Source: an uncultured Rhizobium sp. (GTDB lineage Bacteria > Pseudomonadota > Alphaproteobacteria > Rhizobiales > Rhizobiaceae). From it: a DNA stretch of 64,000 bases. The translations under genes were made by a program, and so were the position numbers. Under the pieces are notes generated by a model. The model was given only the letters and a program-made list of their open reading frames with translations, was not told where the DNA came from and searched no databases. The stretch spans positions 1 through 64,000 of the forward strand of contig CAMFIE010000019.1 of NCBI GenBank assembly GCA_945952315.1. Reading direction: 5' to 3'. This document shows, one piece after another, positions 1 through 6,580 of the stretch (positions within the stretch are counted from its first letter, which is position 1; each line of letters begins with the position of its first letter).

Positions 1-840
1 GTTTTCGGGGCGGATGCGCAGCAGCTCGCGGCCGTCTTCCCGCTCGATCTGGAGGCGGTAGCCGGGGAGTTTCTGGCGGGCCGCGATCCGGCGCAGGTCG
101 AGCGCGAAGTCGGACGGCCGCGCGAGGCTGCCGGATTTCTGATGAAGGTGCGCGACCTCGAAAATCCAGCCGTGGCGCTGGTGCCCGGCGTGCTTTCTGG
201 CGACGCGGTAAAGCCATCGCTCGATGCCGCCAGTCAGTCGGAAATAGGCCGGGTCGATGGTCAGGACCAGCGAACGGTCGATGACGCTGTTGTAGAACCA
301 TTCGGGCAGGACGAACTCCATGCCCTCGACGCGGCCGGCGCGCGTCGTCATTTCCTCCCACTCGTTGATCCATGAGAATTGCCGGCGACGCCAATGCTGG
401 CCGTTGCGGATCGTGGTGGCGATGACGGTCGATTGCAGCCGCGCCAGCGCGGCTTTCAGAAGCCGGTATTGGTGATTGCCGGTCGGGCGTCCGATGGCGC
501 GCAACAGATGGTAGGGCGTGAACCGGACGAAGCGCGAAGTCGTGAGGCCGTCATTCTCGGCCGCGACGATCTGCGAGGCCGCCCATATCAGCACATCGGC
601 GTCCCATATGGTCGCCATGCCGTGCTCGGGCATCCCGAACACCTGCACCTCTATGTCGGCGGCCTTGTAGAGAATCGGCTTGGTGCGCGGGGTCTTCGCC
701 AGCGAGAAGAACGGCCGCTCCATCAAATCGCGCTGGTCGCGCGGCGGCGCGTCGCCTGTTGCGACCACGAAGGGGTCTAGGCGGCTACGCTCGCTGTCCT
801 CGGTCGGCGGCGCGGGGCTATGGTCGTCCTCGCGCAGCAT
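1..840 (-). CDS. RepA-type replication initiator protein A (partial, C-terminus off window)
   Basis: An open frame of 280 codons runs from an ATG at 840 to the left edge without a stop, so the gene is cut by the window. The N-terminal half includes RPFFSLAKTPRTKPI near residues 42-56, followed by DIEVQVFGMPEHGMATIWDA, and further on FTPYHLLRAIGRPTG. This is the pattern of the Replication initiator protein A family of plasmids and integrative elements in Alphaproteobacteria. Its role would be to bind iterons and start replication of the element. The start codon directly abuts the TAG of the upstream helix-turn-helix gene (TAGATG), so the two are translationally coupled. A ParA partner often follows such genes, but that position lies outside the window. 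The family call is by recalled similarity; the frame is seen directly. Confidence 0.8.
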   Translation of the reverse strand, partial: MLREDDHSPAPPTEDSERSRLDPFVVATGDAPPRDQRDLMERPFFSLAKTPRTKPILYKAADIEVQVFGMPEHGMATIWDADVLIWAASQIVAAENDGLTTSRFVRFTPYHLLRAIGRPTGNHQYRLLKAALARLQSTVIATTIRNGQHWRRRQFSWINEWEEMTTRAGRVEGMEFVLPEWFYNSVIDRSLVLTIDPAYFRLTGGIERWLYRVARKHAGHQRHGWIFEVAHLHQKSGSLARPSDFALDLRRIAARQKLPGYRLQIEREDGRELLRIRPEN

Positions 841-1110
841 CTAGCACTCGTCCCGTTCTTCGGGCGTGAGCGGACGCGCGGGAAAGACCGTGCCGGCGGT
901 CTTGTCGCGGGTGGATTTCCGTTCGCCGGCCGCGCTCCAATCTTCCAGATCGCGGACGGTGTAGAGGACGCGACCGCCGACCTTGCGATAGGTCGGGCCG
1001 GTCCCGTAGGTGCGATGTTTCTCAAGGGTGCGGATGGATATGCCGAGGAAGCGCGCGGCTTCCTTGGTGCGCAACAGGCGCGGCGGCAGGCCCGCAAGCG
1101 GGTTGGGCAT
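841..1110 (-). CDS. AlpA/MerR-like helix-turn-helix DNA-binding protein
   Basis: This is an 89-residue protein. Residues 14-60 form a winged helix-turn-helix of the HTH_17/excisionase type: LRTKEAARFLGISIRTLEKHR, then GGRVLYTVRDLEDW. Such proteins act as excisionases or as small activators in mobile elements. The ATG at 1110 is preceded by a near-perfect ribosome binding site (GGAGGTGATCC). The stop codon touches the start of the RepA-type gene, so the pair is one operon. Upstream lies a 450-base region without a gene. Function in excision versus control of repA cannot be told apart from sequence. Confidence 0.8.
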   Translation of the reverse strand: MPNPLAGLPPRLLRTKEAARFLGISIRTLEKHRTYGTGPTYRKVGGRVLYTVRDLEDWSAAGERKSTRDKTAGTVFPARPLTPEERDEC

Positions 1111-1564
1111 GGATCACCTCCAGTCGGGATTGGGCTGCCGGGGGCGGCAGCGGACTGTGGCGAACCATGGCGAGGGATCGGCGGCGCGTAGCGTGCCGCA
1201 TTTGCGCCTATGCGTTGGCGGCACCCCCTTCGGGGCGCTGCGCGGCCGATAGGTGGGGGATTTCAGCGGCTCGGTGCCTGCCCCGCCGAATAGGCAAAGA
1301 CATTCGCGCGCAGCTCGGCTAAGATTGTGGGTGGAGCAGACGCGCTGCTCTGGGGCGTAGTAACCCCTCACGGATGGCCGGTGCCAGCCAGAACGGCACC
1401 AACTCCTTGACCTATGGTCGGGGAGCCTGTGGCGTATACAACAGGCTTTCCGAGCTAAAGGCCATGGGGCCGTGTAACAGCGGTTTCGAACTCCCCGATC
1501 ACCAAGAGTCAGAGAGAATCGTTTGCGGGGGCGCACCGCAGACAAGCTCTCTCGGATACGGGGA
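1111..1564. other. Intergenic leader between divergent element genes
   Basis: No convincing gene lies here; the open frames on either strand match no family I recognise. The region separates the minus-strand HTH-repA pair from the plus-strand DUF2285 gene, so it should hold both promoters. Visible structure includes a GC hairpin around CCCCCTTCGGGG near 1225-1236 and an inverted repeat GGTGCC/GGCACC at about 1379-1400. A TTGACC-TAT-GGTC partial palindrome lies at 1407-1419. A similar CCCCTTGGGG motif lies in the ardA leader at about 4429-4438. Confidence 0.5.
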
Positions 1565-1858
1565 ATGACTATGCGGGTTCCTGTCGAACTCGATCCCGAT
1601 GTGGACGACGAAGCGCCGACCGGCGACACCATTACCGTCTATGATGAACGGCATTTCGTGACCTATCTACGCTTGCTAGATGCCAAGGCCGAGGGCGCGG
1701 ATTGGAAGGAAGTCGCGCGGATCGTGCTTCACCGCGATCCGGCGGCCGAGGAACTTCGGACCTATCGTTGCTGGCAAAGCCATCTCGAACGCGCGCAATG
1801 GCTTTCGCATGAGGGCTATAGGAAGATTCTGGAACAGGCGGCAGCTAACAAGGCGTGA
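1565..1858 (+). CDS. Short DUF2285 (RovC DNA-binding-like) protein
   Basis: The likely product is 97 residues, starting at the ATG at 1565 (an ATG at 1571 is also possible). The core reads HFVTYLRLLDAKAEGADWKEVARI, then a CWQSHLERAQWLSHEGYR segment. This is the pattern of DUF2285, now described as a RovC-like DNA-binding domain, which is common as a short stand-alone gene in alphaproteobacterial integrative elements. It is probably a transcription regulator of the element. It faces away from the HTH-repA pair across the 450-base leader. A longer DUF2285 protein is encoded at 2786-3421, so the element carries two members of this family. Confidence 0.75.
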   Translation: MTMRVPVELDPDVDDEAPTGDTITVYDERHFVTYLRLLDAKAEGADWKEVARIVLHRDPAAEELRTYRCWQSHLERAQWLSHEGYRKILEQAAANKA

Positions 1859-1984
1859 GCATCGGCGGCTTTCAGCTTACTTCACCTCGCAAGCTTTAGA
1901 ATTTCACGATATCCGACCGGCAGGAATCGACCTCATCGCTGACATTTCGAGTGGCTTATCGCGTCCTAAAAGCTGATATGCCTC

Positions 1985-2518
1985 TCAATTGTTGGCCCAT
2001 TCTGAACAGGTCAACTCATACGTTACCTCGCCGTGCTTCGTGCCGGGTATGGGGTCAGGAAAATCCAAGAAATCCGTCCGCGTGTGTTTCATACCAACCT
2101 TCTCCATTACACGGCGCGACCCTTGGTTGACCGCCATTGTATTGGCCACAATCTTGTCATATCCCGCGACCTCGAAGCCCCAATCGATAAGAACCAAAGC
2201 TCCTTCAGTTGCCAGCCCCTGACCCCAAGCTTCCCGGCGCAGTCGATATCCGATCTCAGCTAACGCCCTTCCTTTCGGCAACAAGCAGAACCAGCCGACG
2301 AACTCGTCATCCGCATTGCGTCGCGCTGTCCAGACGTTCGGCTCGGTTCCTCGTGGCATGAGAAACGGCGCGGTCGTCGAGTCGATCCTGTCATGATCAA
2401 CCGCACCATTGTTAAGAAACCGCATCACTTCTGGGTCAAGCTCTAGCTGGATGAAGTTAACACGATCCACCGGGGCGCAAGGACTGAGAATCAAACGCAG
2501 CGTCTTTAGTAAGGTCAT
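1985..2518 (-). CDS. GNAT-family N-acetyltransferase (RimJ/RimL-like)
   Basis: The product is 177 residues from the ATG at 2518, which has a GAGGA ribosome binding site about nine bases upstream; a longer in-frame extension to 2617 lacks that support. The GNAT fold is visible. LRLILSPCAPVD is the usual first strand. GYRLRREAWGQGLATEGALVLIDWGF carries the acetyl-CoA loop (W-G-Q-G-L-A). NQGSRRVMEKVGM is the C-terminal signature of the Acetyltransf_3 group. The substrate is unknown; relatives acetylate ribosomal proteins, amino acids or antibiotics. It sits as a cargo-like gene between the two DUF2285 genes of the element. Confidence 0.85.
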   Translation of the reverse strand: MTLLKTLRLILSPCAPVDRVNFIQLELDPEVMRFLNNGAVDHDRIDSTTAPFLMPRGTEPNVWTARRNADDEFVGWFCLLPKGRALAEIGYRLRREAWGQGLATEGALVLIDWGFEVAGYDKIVANTMAVNQGSRRVMEKVGMKHTRTDFLDFPDPIPGTKHGEVTYELTCSEWANN

Positions 2519-2785
2519 GGAAAATTTCCTCAAAATAAATTTCAGGCATGGTCGTGCGAAATCATGGATTGCGCAACGAGTTATCCAGTTGGGCAGCCGC
2601 CTTGCTGTTCTTGACACATAAAGCAGTCTGTTAGCTCCACTCCATTCCTGCTGACGTTCTCATAGGAATTCTAAAGTCCGCAACATTTCCCCGAGGGCTG
2701 GCTTTCCGGTTTTTTTCGTATCGCACCTCTTTGTTGCAACTGGCAGTAAGCTTGCGACTGGCAACAAGACGGTGCTCGCTAACGA

Positions 2786-3421
2786 TCAACGCTTGCCGGG
2801 CTTGATAGGGTAGTGGAGCAACAGGCGATAGCCGCCGCACATCATCTTGATGCCGTGCGCAACCAGACGGCGGGCCTTGTTCTTGCGCGGGTCGTTCTCG
2901 AAATCCTCCTTGGAGCCGCGAAAGCCGAGCAGGACTTCGGCGATGGTGCGATAGCTTTCTCCGCGTAGTCGGGCGTCGAGCGCGCGCAGGGACAGGATAT
3001 GCCATTGCCGGAGTTGGGCAGGAACGGCCCGGAAGTCGGGACCGGGCGCGCGGCCGTTGAGGGACCGCCAGAAACGGCGGGCAGCGTGGGCGCGCAGCTC
3101 CAGAAAGGAATCCATCGGCAGGGTGACGGCATAGAAAGCGGCTGCGTCGGGCACCGCCTCGGGAAGCCAGAATTGATGTGTGACGCCATCAACCTGCCAG
3201 ATACCGTGCCAGCCATCGCCCGCGCGGCGCAGATCGAGGCCGGCGAGATGGGCCAGCATCAATATCGGTTCGGTGTCGCCGTCCTTATGTTCGACCGGCG
3301 ACAACATCACCGCTTGCGGTTGAAGTTTCGGACTCCAGATCGGCGTCGGCCGGTCATGCGGCGCGTCGGGATCGCATGGGAAATCGCAACCCCCAGCGAT
3401 CCGCGAACGCTTCAAGGTCAC
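2786..3421 (-). CDS. DUF2285 domain protein
   Basis: The frame encodes 211 residues. Residues 20-110 contain PTPIWSPKLQPQAVML and LDLRRAGDGWHGIWQVDG, and the C-terminal half contains QWHILSLRALDARLRGES and IAEVLLGF, typical of DUF2285 proteins of integrative elements. A DNA-binding regulatory role is inferred from the family. The first 20 or so codons (to GCDFPCDPDAP) overlap the end of the DUF6499 gene in another frame. In related proteins that I recall, the WGLRFP motif of the DUF6499 part is followed directly by a D-P-x-x-P segment within a single chain. This suggests either a natural gene split here or a +1 frameshift joining the two. Confidence 0.75.
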   Translation of the reverse strand: MTLKRSRIAGGCDFPCDPDAPHDRPTPIWSPKLQPQAVMLSPVEHKDGDTEPILMLAHLAGLDLRRAGDGWHGIWQVDGVTHQFWLPEAVPDAAAFYAVTLPMDSFLELRAHAARRFWRSLNGRAPGPDFRAVPAQLRQWHILSLRALDARLRGESYRTIAEVLLGFRGSKEDFENDPRKNKARRLVAHGIKMMCGGYRLLLHYPIKPGKR

Positions 3422-3569
3422 GGCCGGACGGTCCTCCGGTTAGTGCGATGGTCTGGAACTCCTGACGATAATCGTCATTCCGGCGCAGATATTCCCAAGC
3501 GAAACCGGCGGCCGAAATCTGCTTCGCGTGCCTGTATGCCGCCGGCGAACGCCAGTCGATGCTAAGCAT
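3354..3569 (-). CDS. DUF6499 'transcriptional regulator domain' protein
   Basis: The product is 71 residues. The ATG at 3569 follows an ideal ribosome binding site (GGAGGTGACGTC), which decides the start. The sequence DWRSPAAYRHAKQISAAGFAWEYLRRNDDYR is the signature of the small domain found at the N-terminus of, or just before, DUF2285 proteins in alphaproteobacterial mobile elements. The last residues read RWGLRFP followed by a divergent tail MRSRRAA. The final 68 bases overlap the start of the DUF2285 gene, so the two are expressed together. The frame relation is described in the findings. Confidence 0.75.
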   Translation of the reverse strand: MLSIDWRSPAAYRHAKQISAAGFAWEYLRRNDDYRQEFQTIALTGGPSGRDLEAFADRWGLRFPMRSRRAA

Positions 3570-3636
3570 GACGTCACCTCCCAAAGCCGAGGCGCGCAAG
3601 GCAGCGCCCAGCCCCTTAGAGGTTCAAAGATCGCTA

Positions 3637-3864
3637 GAAATATAGAAGCCGCTCAAAGAAGATACCTTGAGCAGCCAGCCCGATCATTCTTGGTTATTTT
3701 CTGCTTACACTATTTCGATGATTCCGCGAGACGCCCGCCCGCAAAAGTGCGGGCAAGGCGCTCCGGCTTTCATTGGCTGGAAAACACATGCACCTCGTCA
3801 TGTGCGGTTTCGACTGTGAAAAACTCGCCGTTCATTTCAGCGTCACGGGCCATTGCTTTCCAAT
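3637..3864. repeat. Direct repeat copy 1 (3' end of ardA and its downstream DNA)
   Basis: The segment shares an imperfect direct match with 4626-4847. Both begin with the sequence GAAATATAGAAGCCGCTCAAAG. Both contain a short GC hairpin and end inside the C-terminal codons of ardA. This copy is attached to the intact gene. Confidence 0.75.
3737..3754 (-). terminator. Stem-loop after ardA
   Basis: GCCCGC and GCGGGC arms flank a six-base loop, 16 bases past the ardA stop. No strong T-run follows, so termination is plausible rather than certain. The duplicated copy keeps an analogous hairpin (CCGTG-TGAG-CACGG). Confidence 0.45.
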
Positions 3865-4300
3865 CAATGTAGTAGCGCAGCGCCTCGGGGATCGTGACGC
3901 CACTTTCGGCGGTCAAATCCTCCATGAAGTCGGCAAGGCTGGTGAACTGGCCGTGATAGCAGTCCCGCAAAGCGGTTTCGGCTTGGTCCATGTCATCGTC
4001 GCACTGATCCAGCAGGCCAGCGCCTAACGCGCCGTGCTTGGCGATGAAAGCGCCAATGCGTGCCACGGTGTCGATGCCGGCATATTCGCTGATCGTGACG
4101 CCCTCGAAGCCCTCATAATCATGGATGGCATATTCCTCCGCGTGCTCGATGGGGGACCGTGCGAGCATGGCGGCAATCTCGTCCCTGATTTCGTCCGCGC
4201 CCTGATCCGCGTCGATCCAAGCCCCATGCAGATAGCCGTTATTGTAGGCGGCAAGGCAGGCGACATAGATGCGGGGATTGCTGTCGGATATGTTGGTCAT
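3770..4300 (-). CDS. ardA: Antirestriction protein ArdA
   Basis: The product is 176 residues and very acidic. The family signature is clear: PRIYVACLAAYNNGYLHGAWIDA at the N-terminus, YAIHDYEGFEG near residues 57-67, and a C-terminal DWKAMARDAEMNGEFFTVE block ending in HVFSS. ArdA is a DNA mimic that binds type I restriction-modification enzymes and blocks their restriction, protecting incoming element DNA. Length and motifs agree with intact family members. It lies about 2.3 kb from a type I hsd operon on the same accessory segment, so the element carries both the weapon and its antidote. A 93-bp scrap of a second ardA 3' end lies at 4753-4845. Confidence 0.92.
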   Translation of the reverse strand: MTNISDSNPRIYVACLAAYNNGYLHGAWIDADQGADEIRDEIAAMLARSPIEHAEEYAIHDYEGFEGVTISEYAGIDTVARIGAFIAKHGALGAGLLDQCDDDMDQAETALRDCYHGQFTSLADFMEDLTAESGVTIPEALRYYIDWKAMARDAEMNGEFFTVETAHDEVHVFSSQ

Positions 4301-4752
4301 GTCTCTGATCCTCGGGTCTGAAGGTCAGCGAAGCGGAACGCCGCGCCTGACCTTCTGGCCGTCGCCGAGACTGGGGTAGCAACGAGCAAGGGCGACCGGG
4401 GTGGAGGGATCACCCGGCCTGCACAAGCCCCTTGGGGCGCGGAAGGTTGGGGATACCACCCCGGACGGTTCCACTTACCTTGCTGGCGCGAGGGCAAGGC
4501 CCTTAGCAAACCTGTTGACGATCACGCGGCGGTAGACGGTCGTTGCCGTCCGTGTTCCTGCTGCGCTGTGCAGCGGTCACAAGAATGTGCGGCCAAAGCG
4601 CGAGCGTGGTTTTGAGGATTCACTGGAAATATAGAAGCCGCTCAAAGCAGATACATTAAGCGGCTAACCCGATCGTTTTTGGTGTTTTTGGCTTGGCGAC
4701 AGCCAGATTCTGCGAGGTCTGCCCGTGTGAGCACGGACAGGCAGTCATGTTC
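4301..4752. other. Long ardA leader with hairpins
   Basis: No gene is evident in these 452 bases. An inverted repeat AAGGTCAG (4321-4328) / CTGACCTT (4347-4354) lies just upstream of the ardA start. A CCCCTTGGGG palindrome occurs near 4429-4438. The right part (from 4626) is the second copy of the ardA downstream repeat. The ardA promoter must lie here. On conjugative plasmids ardA can be expressed from folded single-stranded DNA, and such a role here would be speculation. Confidence 0.4.
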
Positions 4753-4847
4753 TCATCTGCTAGAAAACACATGCACCTCGCCGTGCGCCGTCTCAATGGT
4801 GAACAAGTTGCCGCTCATATCTGAGTCCCGCACCATCGCCCGTCAAT
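4626..4847. repeat. Direct repeat copy 2 (ardA tail duplicate)
   Basis: This segment matches 3637-3864 imperfectly, including the sequence downstream of ardA and the last 30 or so codons of the gene. It ends exactly where the higBA operator palindrome begins, which marks a recombination junction. Confidence 0.75.
4753..4845 (-). pseudogene. ardA 3' remnant
   Basis: Read on the minus strand, the codons encode RAMVRDSDMSGNLFTIE followed by TAHGEVHVFSSR and a stop. This lines up residue by residue with the end of the intact ArdA (KAMARDAEMNGEFFTVE, TAHDEVHVFSSQ). Nothing upstream of this part of ardA remains; the sequence changes into the higBA promoter. Substitutions against the intact copy are mostly conservative, so it probably derives from a different ardA allele rather than from a recent copy. 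Confidence 0.8.
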
Positions 4848-4882
4848 TGACGATTGACGTACATCGTCAATATCGCTATAGT
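4841..4882 (+). promoter_or_regulatory. higBA promoter with palindromic operator
   Basis: TTGACG (4854-4859), a 17-base spacer and TATAGT (4877-4882) make a strong sigma-70-type promoter. A 9-bp inverted repeat ATTGACGAT (4846-4854) / ATCGTCAAT (4863-4871) overlaps the -35 box, and a perfect CGTCAATTGACG palindrome covers 4841-4852. These are the expected operator sites for HigA autorepression. The toxin ATG lies only nine bases after the -10 box, so the mRNA would have almost no leader. Confidence 0.7.
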
Positions 4883-4891
4883 TGGAAGATC

Positions 4892-5176
4892 ATGATTCTG
4901 AGCTATCGGGATAAAAACACAGAGCGTTTTGCAAGGGGCGAGTTCGTTAAAGCCTTTCAAGGGTTTGAAGAACAGGCCGCGCGGCGGCTGTCCATCCTGA
5001 ATGCGGCGCTGTCGCTCGATACGCTCCGCGCCCTGCCGGGCAACCGGCTTGAAGCGCTCAAAGGGGATCGTGCAGGACAGTACTCCATTCGCATTAACCA
5101 GCAATGGCGCATCTGTTTCGAGTGGCTCCCCGGCCAAATTGGGCCGGGCAATGTTGAAATCGTGGACTATCACTGA
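4892..5176 (+). CDS. higB: HigB-type toxin (RelE superfamily mRNA interferase)
   Basis: The product is 94 residues from the ATG at 4892, which lies just after the promoter; an in-frame upstream extension runs through the promoter and the ardA remnant and is rejected. The sequence carries RELE-fold hallmarks: SYRDKNTERFARGEFV, AARRLSILNAALSLDTLRALPGN, and the basic C-terminal strand YSIRINQQWRICFEW. HigB cleaves mRNA on the ribosome. In this group the toxin gene precedes the antitoxin gene, as here, with a 17-base gap to higA. As part of an element it would promote maintenance. Confidence 0.9.
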   Translation: MILSYRDKNTERFARGEFVKAFQGFEEQAARRLSILNAALSLDTLRALPGNRLEALKGDRAGQYSIRINQQWRICFEWLPGQIGPGNVEIVDYH

Positions 5177-5193
5177 GGAAAAGAGATCAGGCC

Positions 5194-5508
5194 ATGTTTA
5201 TGAGAGCTGTTCATCCCGGCGAAATCCTCAAGGATGAGCTGGACGGACTGGATGTTTCGCCGACCGAGTTCGCGCGGCAGATCGACGTGCCGCCAAACCG
5301 GATCAGCCAGATCATCGCTGGTAAGCGCGCTGTGACCGGCGATACAGCACTGCGCTTCGGGCACTGGTTCGGCACCGAACCGCAGTTCTGGCTGAACCTG
5401 CAAAGCGCCTACGAAATCCGTGTTGCGGAGGAAAAGGCGGGACAGGCGATCGCGCGGCTGCCGGTTCGTTCAGGTGTGCCCACGATGGCCGAACACCAGC
5501 CACGATAG
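5194..5508 (+). CDS. higA: HigA-type antitoxin, XRE family
   Basis: The product is 104 residues. RAVHPGEILKDEL is the HigA N-terminus. Residues 22-60 form a helix-turn-helix (SPTEFARQIDVPPNRISQIIAGKRAV), followed by LRFGHWFGTEPQFWLNLQSAYEI, a family-specific motif. It binds and neutralises HigB and, with it, represses the promoter whose palindromes lie at 4841-4871. The C-terminal tail (VRSGVPTMAEHQPR) is longer than I would expect. It is co-oriented with everything through hsdR. Confidence 0.9.
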   Translation: MFMRAVHPGEILKDELDGLDVSPTEFARQIDVPPNRISQIIAGKRAVTGDTALRFGHWFGTEPQFWLNLQSAYEIRVAEEKAGQAIARLPVRSGVPTMAEHQPR

Positions 5509-5517
5509 GGACCCAGA

Positions 5518-5715
5518 ATGAATCTGCCATCTGCCGAGCATGTCATTGTTTTGTCTCCTGACGGCCAGCGCCGTCTTGTCGAGGCGCTGCGCTCGCCGTC
5601 TGAGCCATCGGTTGCCTTGGTGCGGGCCGCGCGTAGCCATACGACGCTGGTGAAACAGGAACTACGGAATATCGAAGGACCGGAATCCGGTTCGACTAGG
5701 CTCAGGACCCATTAA
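5518..5715 (+). pseudogene. DUF1778-antitoxin-like remnant, 3' end interrupted by an IS
   Basis: The frame starts nine bases after higA. The segment HVIVLSPDGQRRLVEALRSP resembles the C-terminal half of DUF1778 (TacA-type) antitoxins, but the N-terminal ribbon-helix-helix is missing. At 5700 the frame enters the IS element and stops at 5715. If the IS and one CTAG copy are removed, the frame would instead end T-R-E-stop at the TGA at 6571-6573, eight bases before hsdM. It may thus be a short coupled gene in the original operon. No acetyltransferase toxin partner is visible. The homology is weak and the call is tentative. Confidence 0.45.
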
Positions 5716-5770
5716 TCGGCTTGAGGTTGCCCTGCCTGCGTGATTCAAACTCCCGGACTGACGGGGGGTG

Positions 5771-6133
5771 ATGATGAGCAACCTTTTCTGGCTTACGGAC
5801 GAGCAGATGGAGCGGATGAAGCCGTTCTTACCGAAGAGCCACGGCAAGCCGCGGGTCGACGATTTGCGAGTTCTGAGCGGGATAATCTTCATCAATCGCA
5901 ATGGGTTGAGGTGGTGCGATGCGCCGCGTGAGTATGGCCCGCCGAAGACGCTCTACAACCGTTGGAAGCGGTGGGGTGACATGGGGGTCTTTGCCCGGAT
6001 GATGGAGGGACTGGCCTCTGAGGGCACCGAGCAGAAGACCATCATGATCGATGCGACCTACTTGAAGGCGCACCGCACGGCTTCGAGCCTGCGGGCGAAA
6101 AAGGGGGGCCCGACGACCAGCGCGGGCGCCTGA
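5771..6133 (+). CDS. IS427-like transposase, first frame
   Basis: This frame encodes about 120 residues. It opens with FWLTDEQMERMKPFLPK and WCDAPREYGPPKTLYNRWKRW (DUF4096-type N-terminal domain of IS5 transposases). The first catalytic aspartate lies in MIDATYLKAHRTAS. Translation ends at 6133 unless ribosomes slip at G_GGG_GGC (6103-6109) into the -1 frame. GTG 5768, ATG 5771 and ATG 5774 are alternative starts. Confidence 0.85.
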   Translation: MMSNLFWLTDEQMERMKPFLPKSHGKPRVDDLRVLSGIIFINRNGLRWCDAPREYGPPKTLYNRWKRWGDMGVFARMMEGLASEGTEQKTIMIDATYLKAHRTASSLRAKKGGPTTSAGA

Positions 6134-6543
6134 TCGGACGCACGAAAGGTGGGCTGAACACCAAGCTGCATGCCGTCACCGACGCCAAAGGACGGCCCCT
6201 GAAATTCTTCATGACCGCAGGCCAGGTCAGCGACTATACCGGAGCCGCCGCCTTACTGGGCAGTCTGCCTGCGGCGGAGTGGATGATCGCGGACCGGGGT
6301 TACGACGCCGACTGGTTCAGAGATGCGTTGAAACACAAGGGGATACGCCCCTGCATCCCGGGCAGGAAGTCGCGCGGCACAGCTGTCCGCTACGACAAGC
6401 GACGCTATCGCCGCCGCAACCGCATCGAGATCATGTTCGGTCGACCGAAAGACTGGCGCAGGGTCGCAACCCGCTATGACAGATGCGCCAAGACCTTCCT
6501 GTCCGCCGTCGCCCTCGCAGCCACCGTCATGTTCTGGCTTTGA
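6109..6543 (+). CDS. IS427-like transposase, second frame (DDE catalytic part)
   Basis: This frame is continuous in the -1 frame after the G-run and encodes GRLIGRTKGGLNTKLHAVTD, then IADRGYDADWFR with the second aspartate. It ends with RRRNRIEIMFGRPKDWRR carrying the catalytic glutamate. With the first frame it completes the DDE triad. An internal ATG at 6211 exists, but fusion by frameshift is the usual mode in this family. Its TGA lies in the TTGACC sequence near the right end of the IS. Confidence 0.85.
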   Translation, partial: PDDQRGRLIGRTKGGLNTKLHAVTDAKGRPLKFFMTAGQVSDYTGAAALLGSLPAAEWMIADRGYDADWFRDALKHKGIRPCIPGRKSRGTAVRYDKRRYRRRNRIEIMFGRPKDWRRVATRYDRCAKTFLSAVALAATVMFWL

Positions 6544-6580
6544 CCATCAATGAGTCTGGAGCCTAGGGAATGAAGGAGCA

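Larger units (their letters stand above)
5700..6562 (+). mobile_element. IS5-family (IS427-like) insertion sequence, 863 bp
   Basis: The terminal inverted repeats are GCTCAGGACCCATT at 5700-5713 and, read inward on the other strand, GCTCCAGACTCATT at 6549-6562 (11 of 14 match). Both ends are flanked by CTAG (5696-5699 and 6563-6566), the target duplication expected for this group. The transposase is split in two frames joined by a -1 frameshift. Ends and coding frames look intact, so the copy may still be active. Confidence 0.9.

Noticed and set aside
1407..1440. TTGACC and TATACA as a promoter
   Set aside because: The spacing is 22 bases, too long for a sigma-70 promoter. The half-palindrome TTGACC/GGTC may still be a regulator site.
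1481..1500. A tRNA T-loop-like string (GGTTTCGAACTCC)
   Set aside because: No matching acceptor, D or anticodon arms can be folded around it.
1114..1632. A 172-codon minus-strand open frame in the element leader
   Set aside because: The sequence is low in complexity, it has no family resemblance, and it runs into the DUF2285 gene on the other strand.
5518..5715. Intact DUF1778 antitoxin gene
   Set aside because: The N-terminal ribbon-helix-helix is missing and the 3' end is interrupted by the IS, so it is listed as a remnant.
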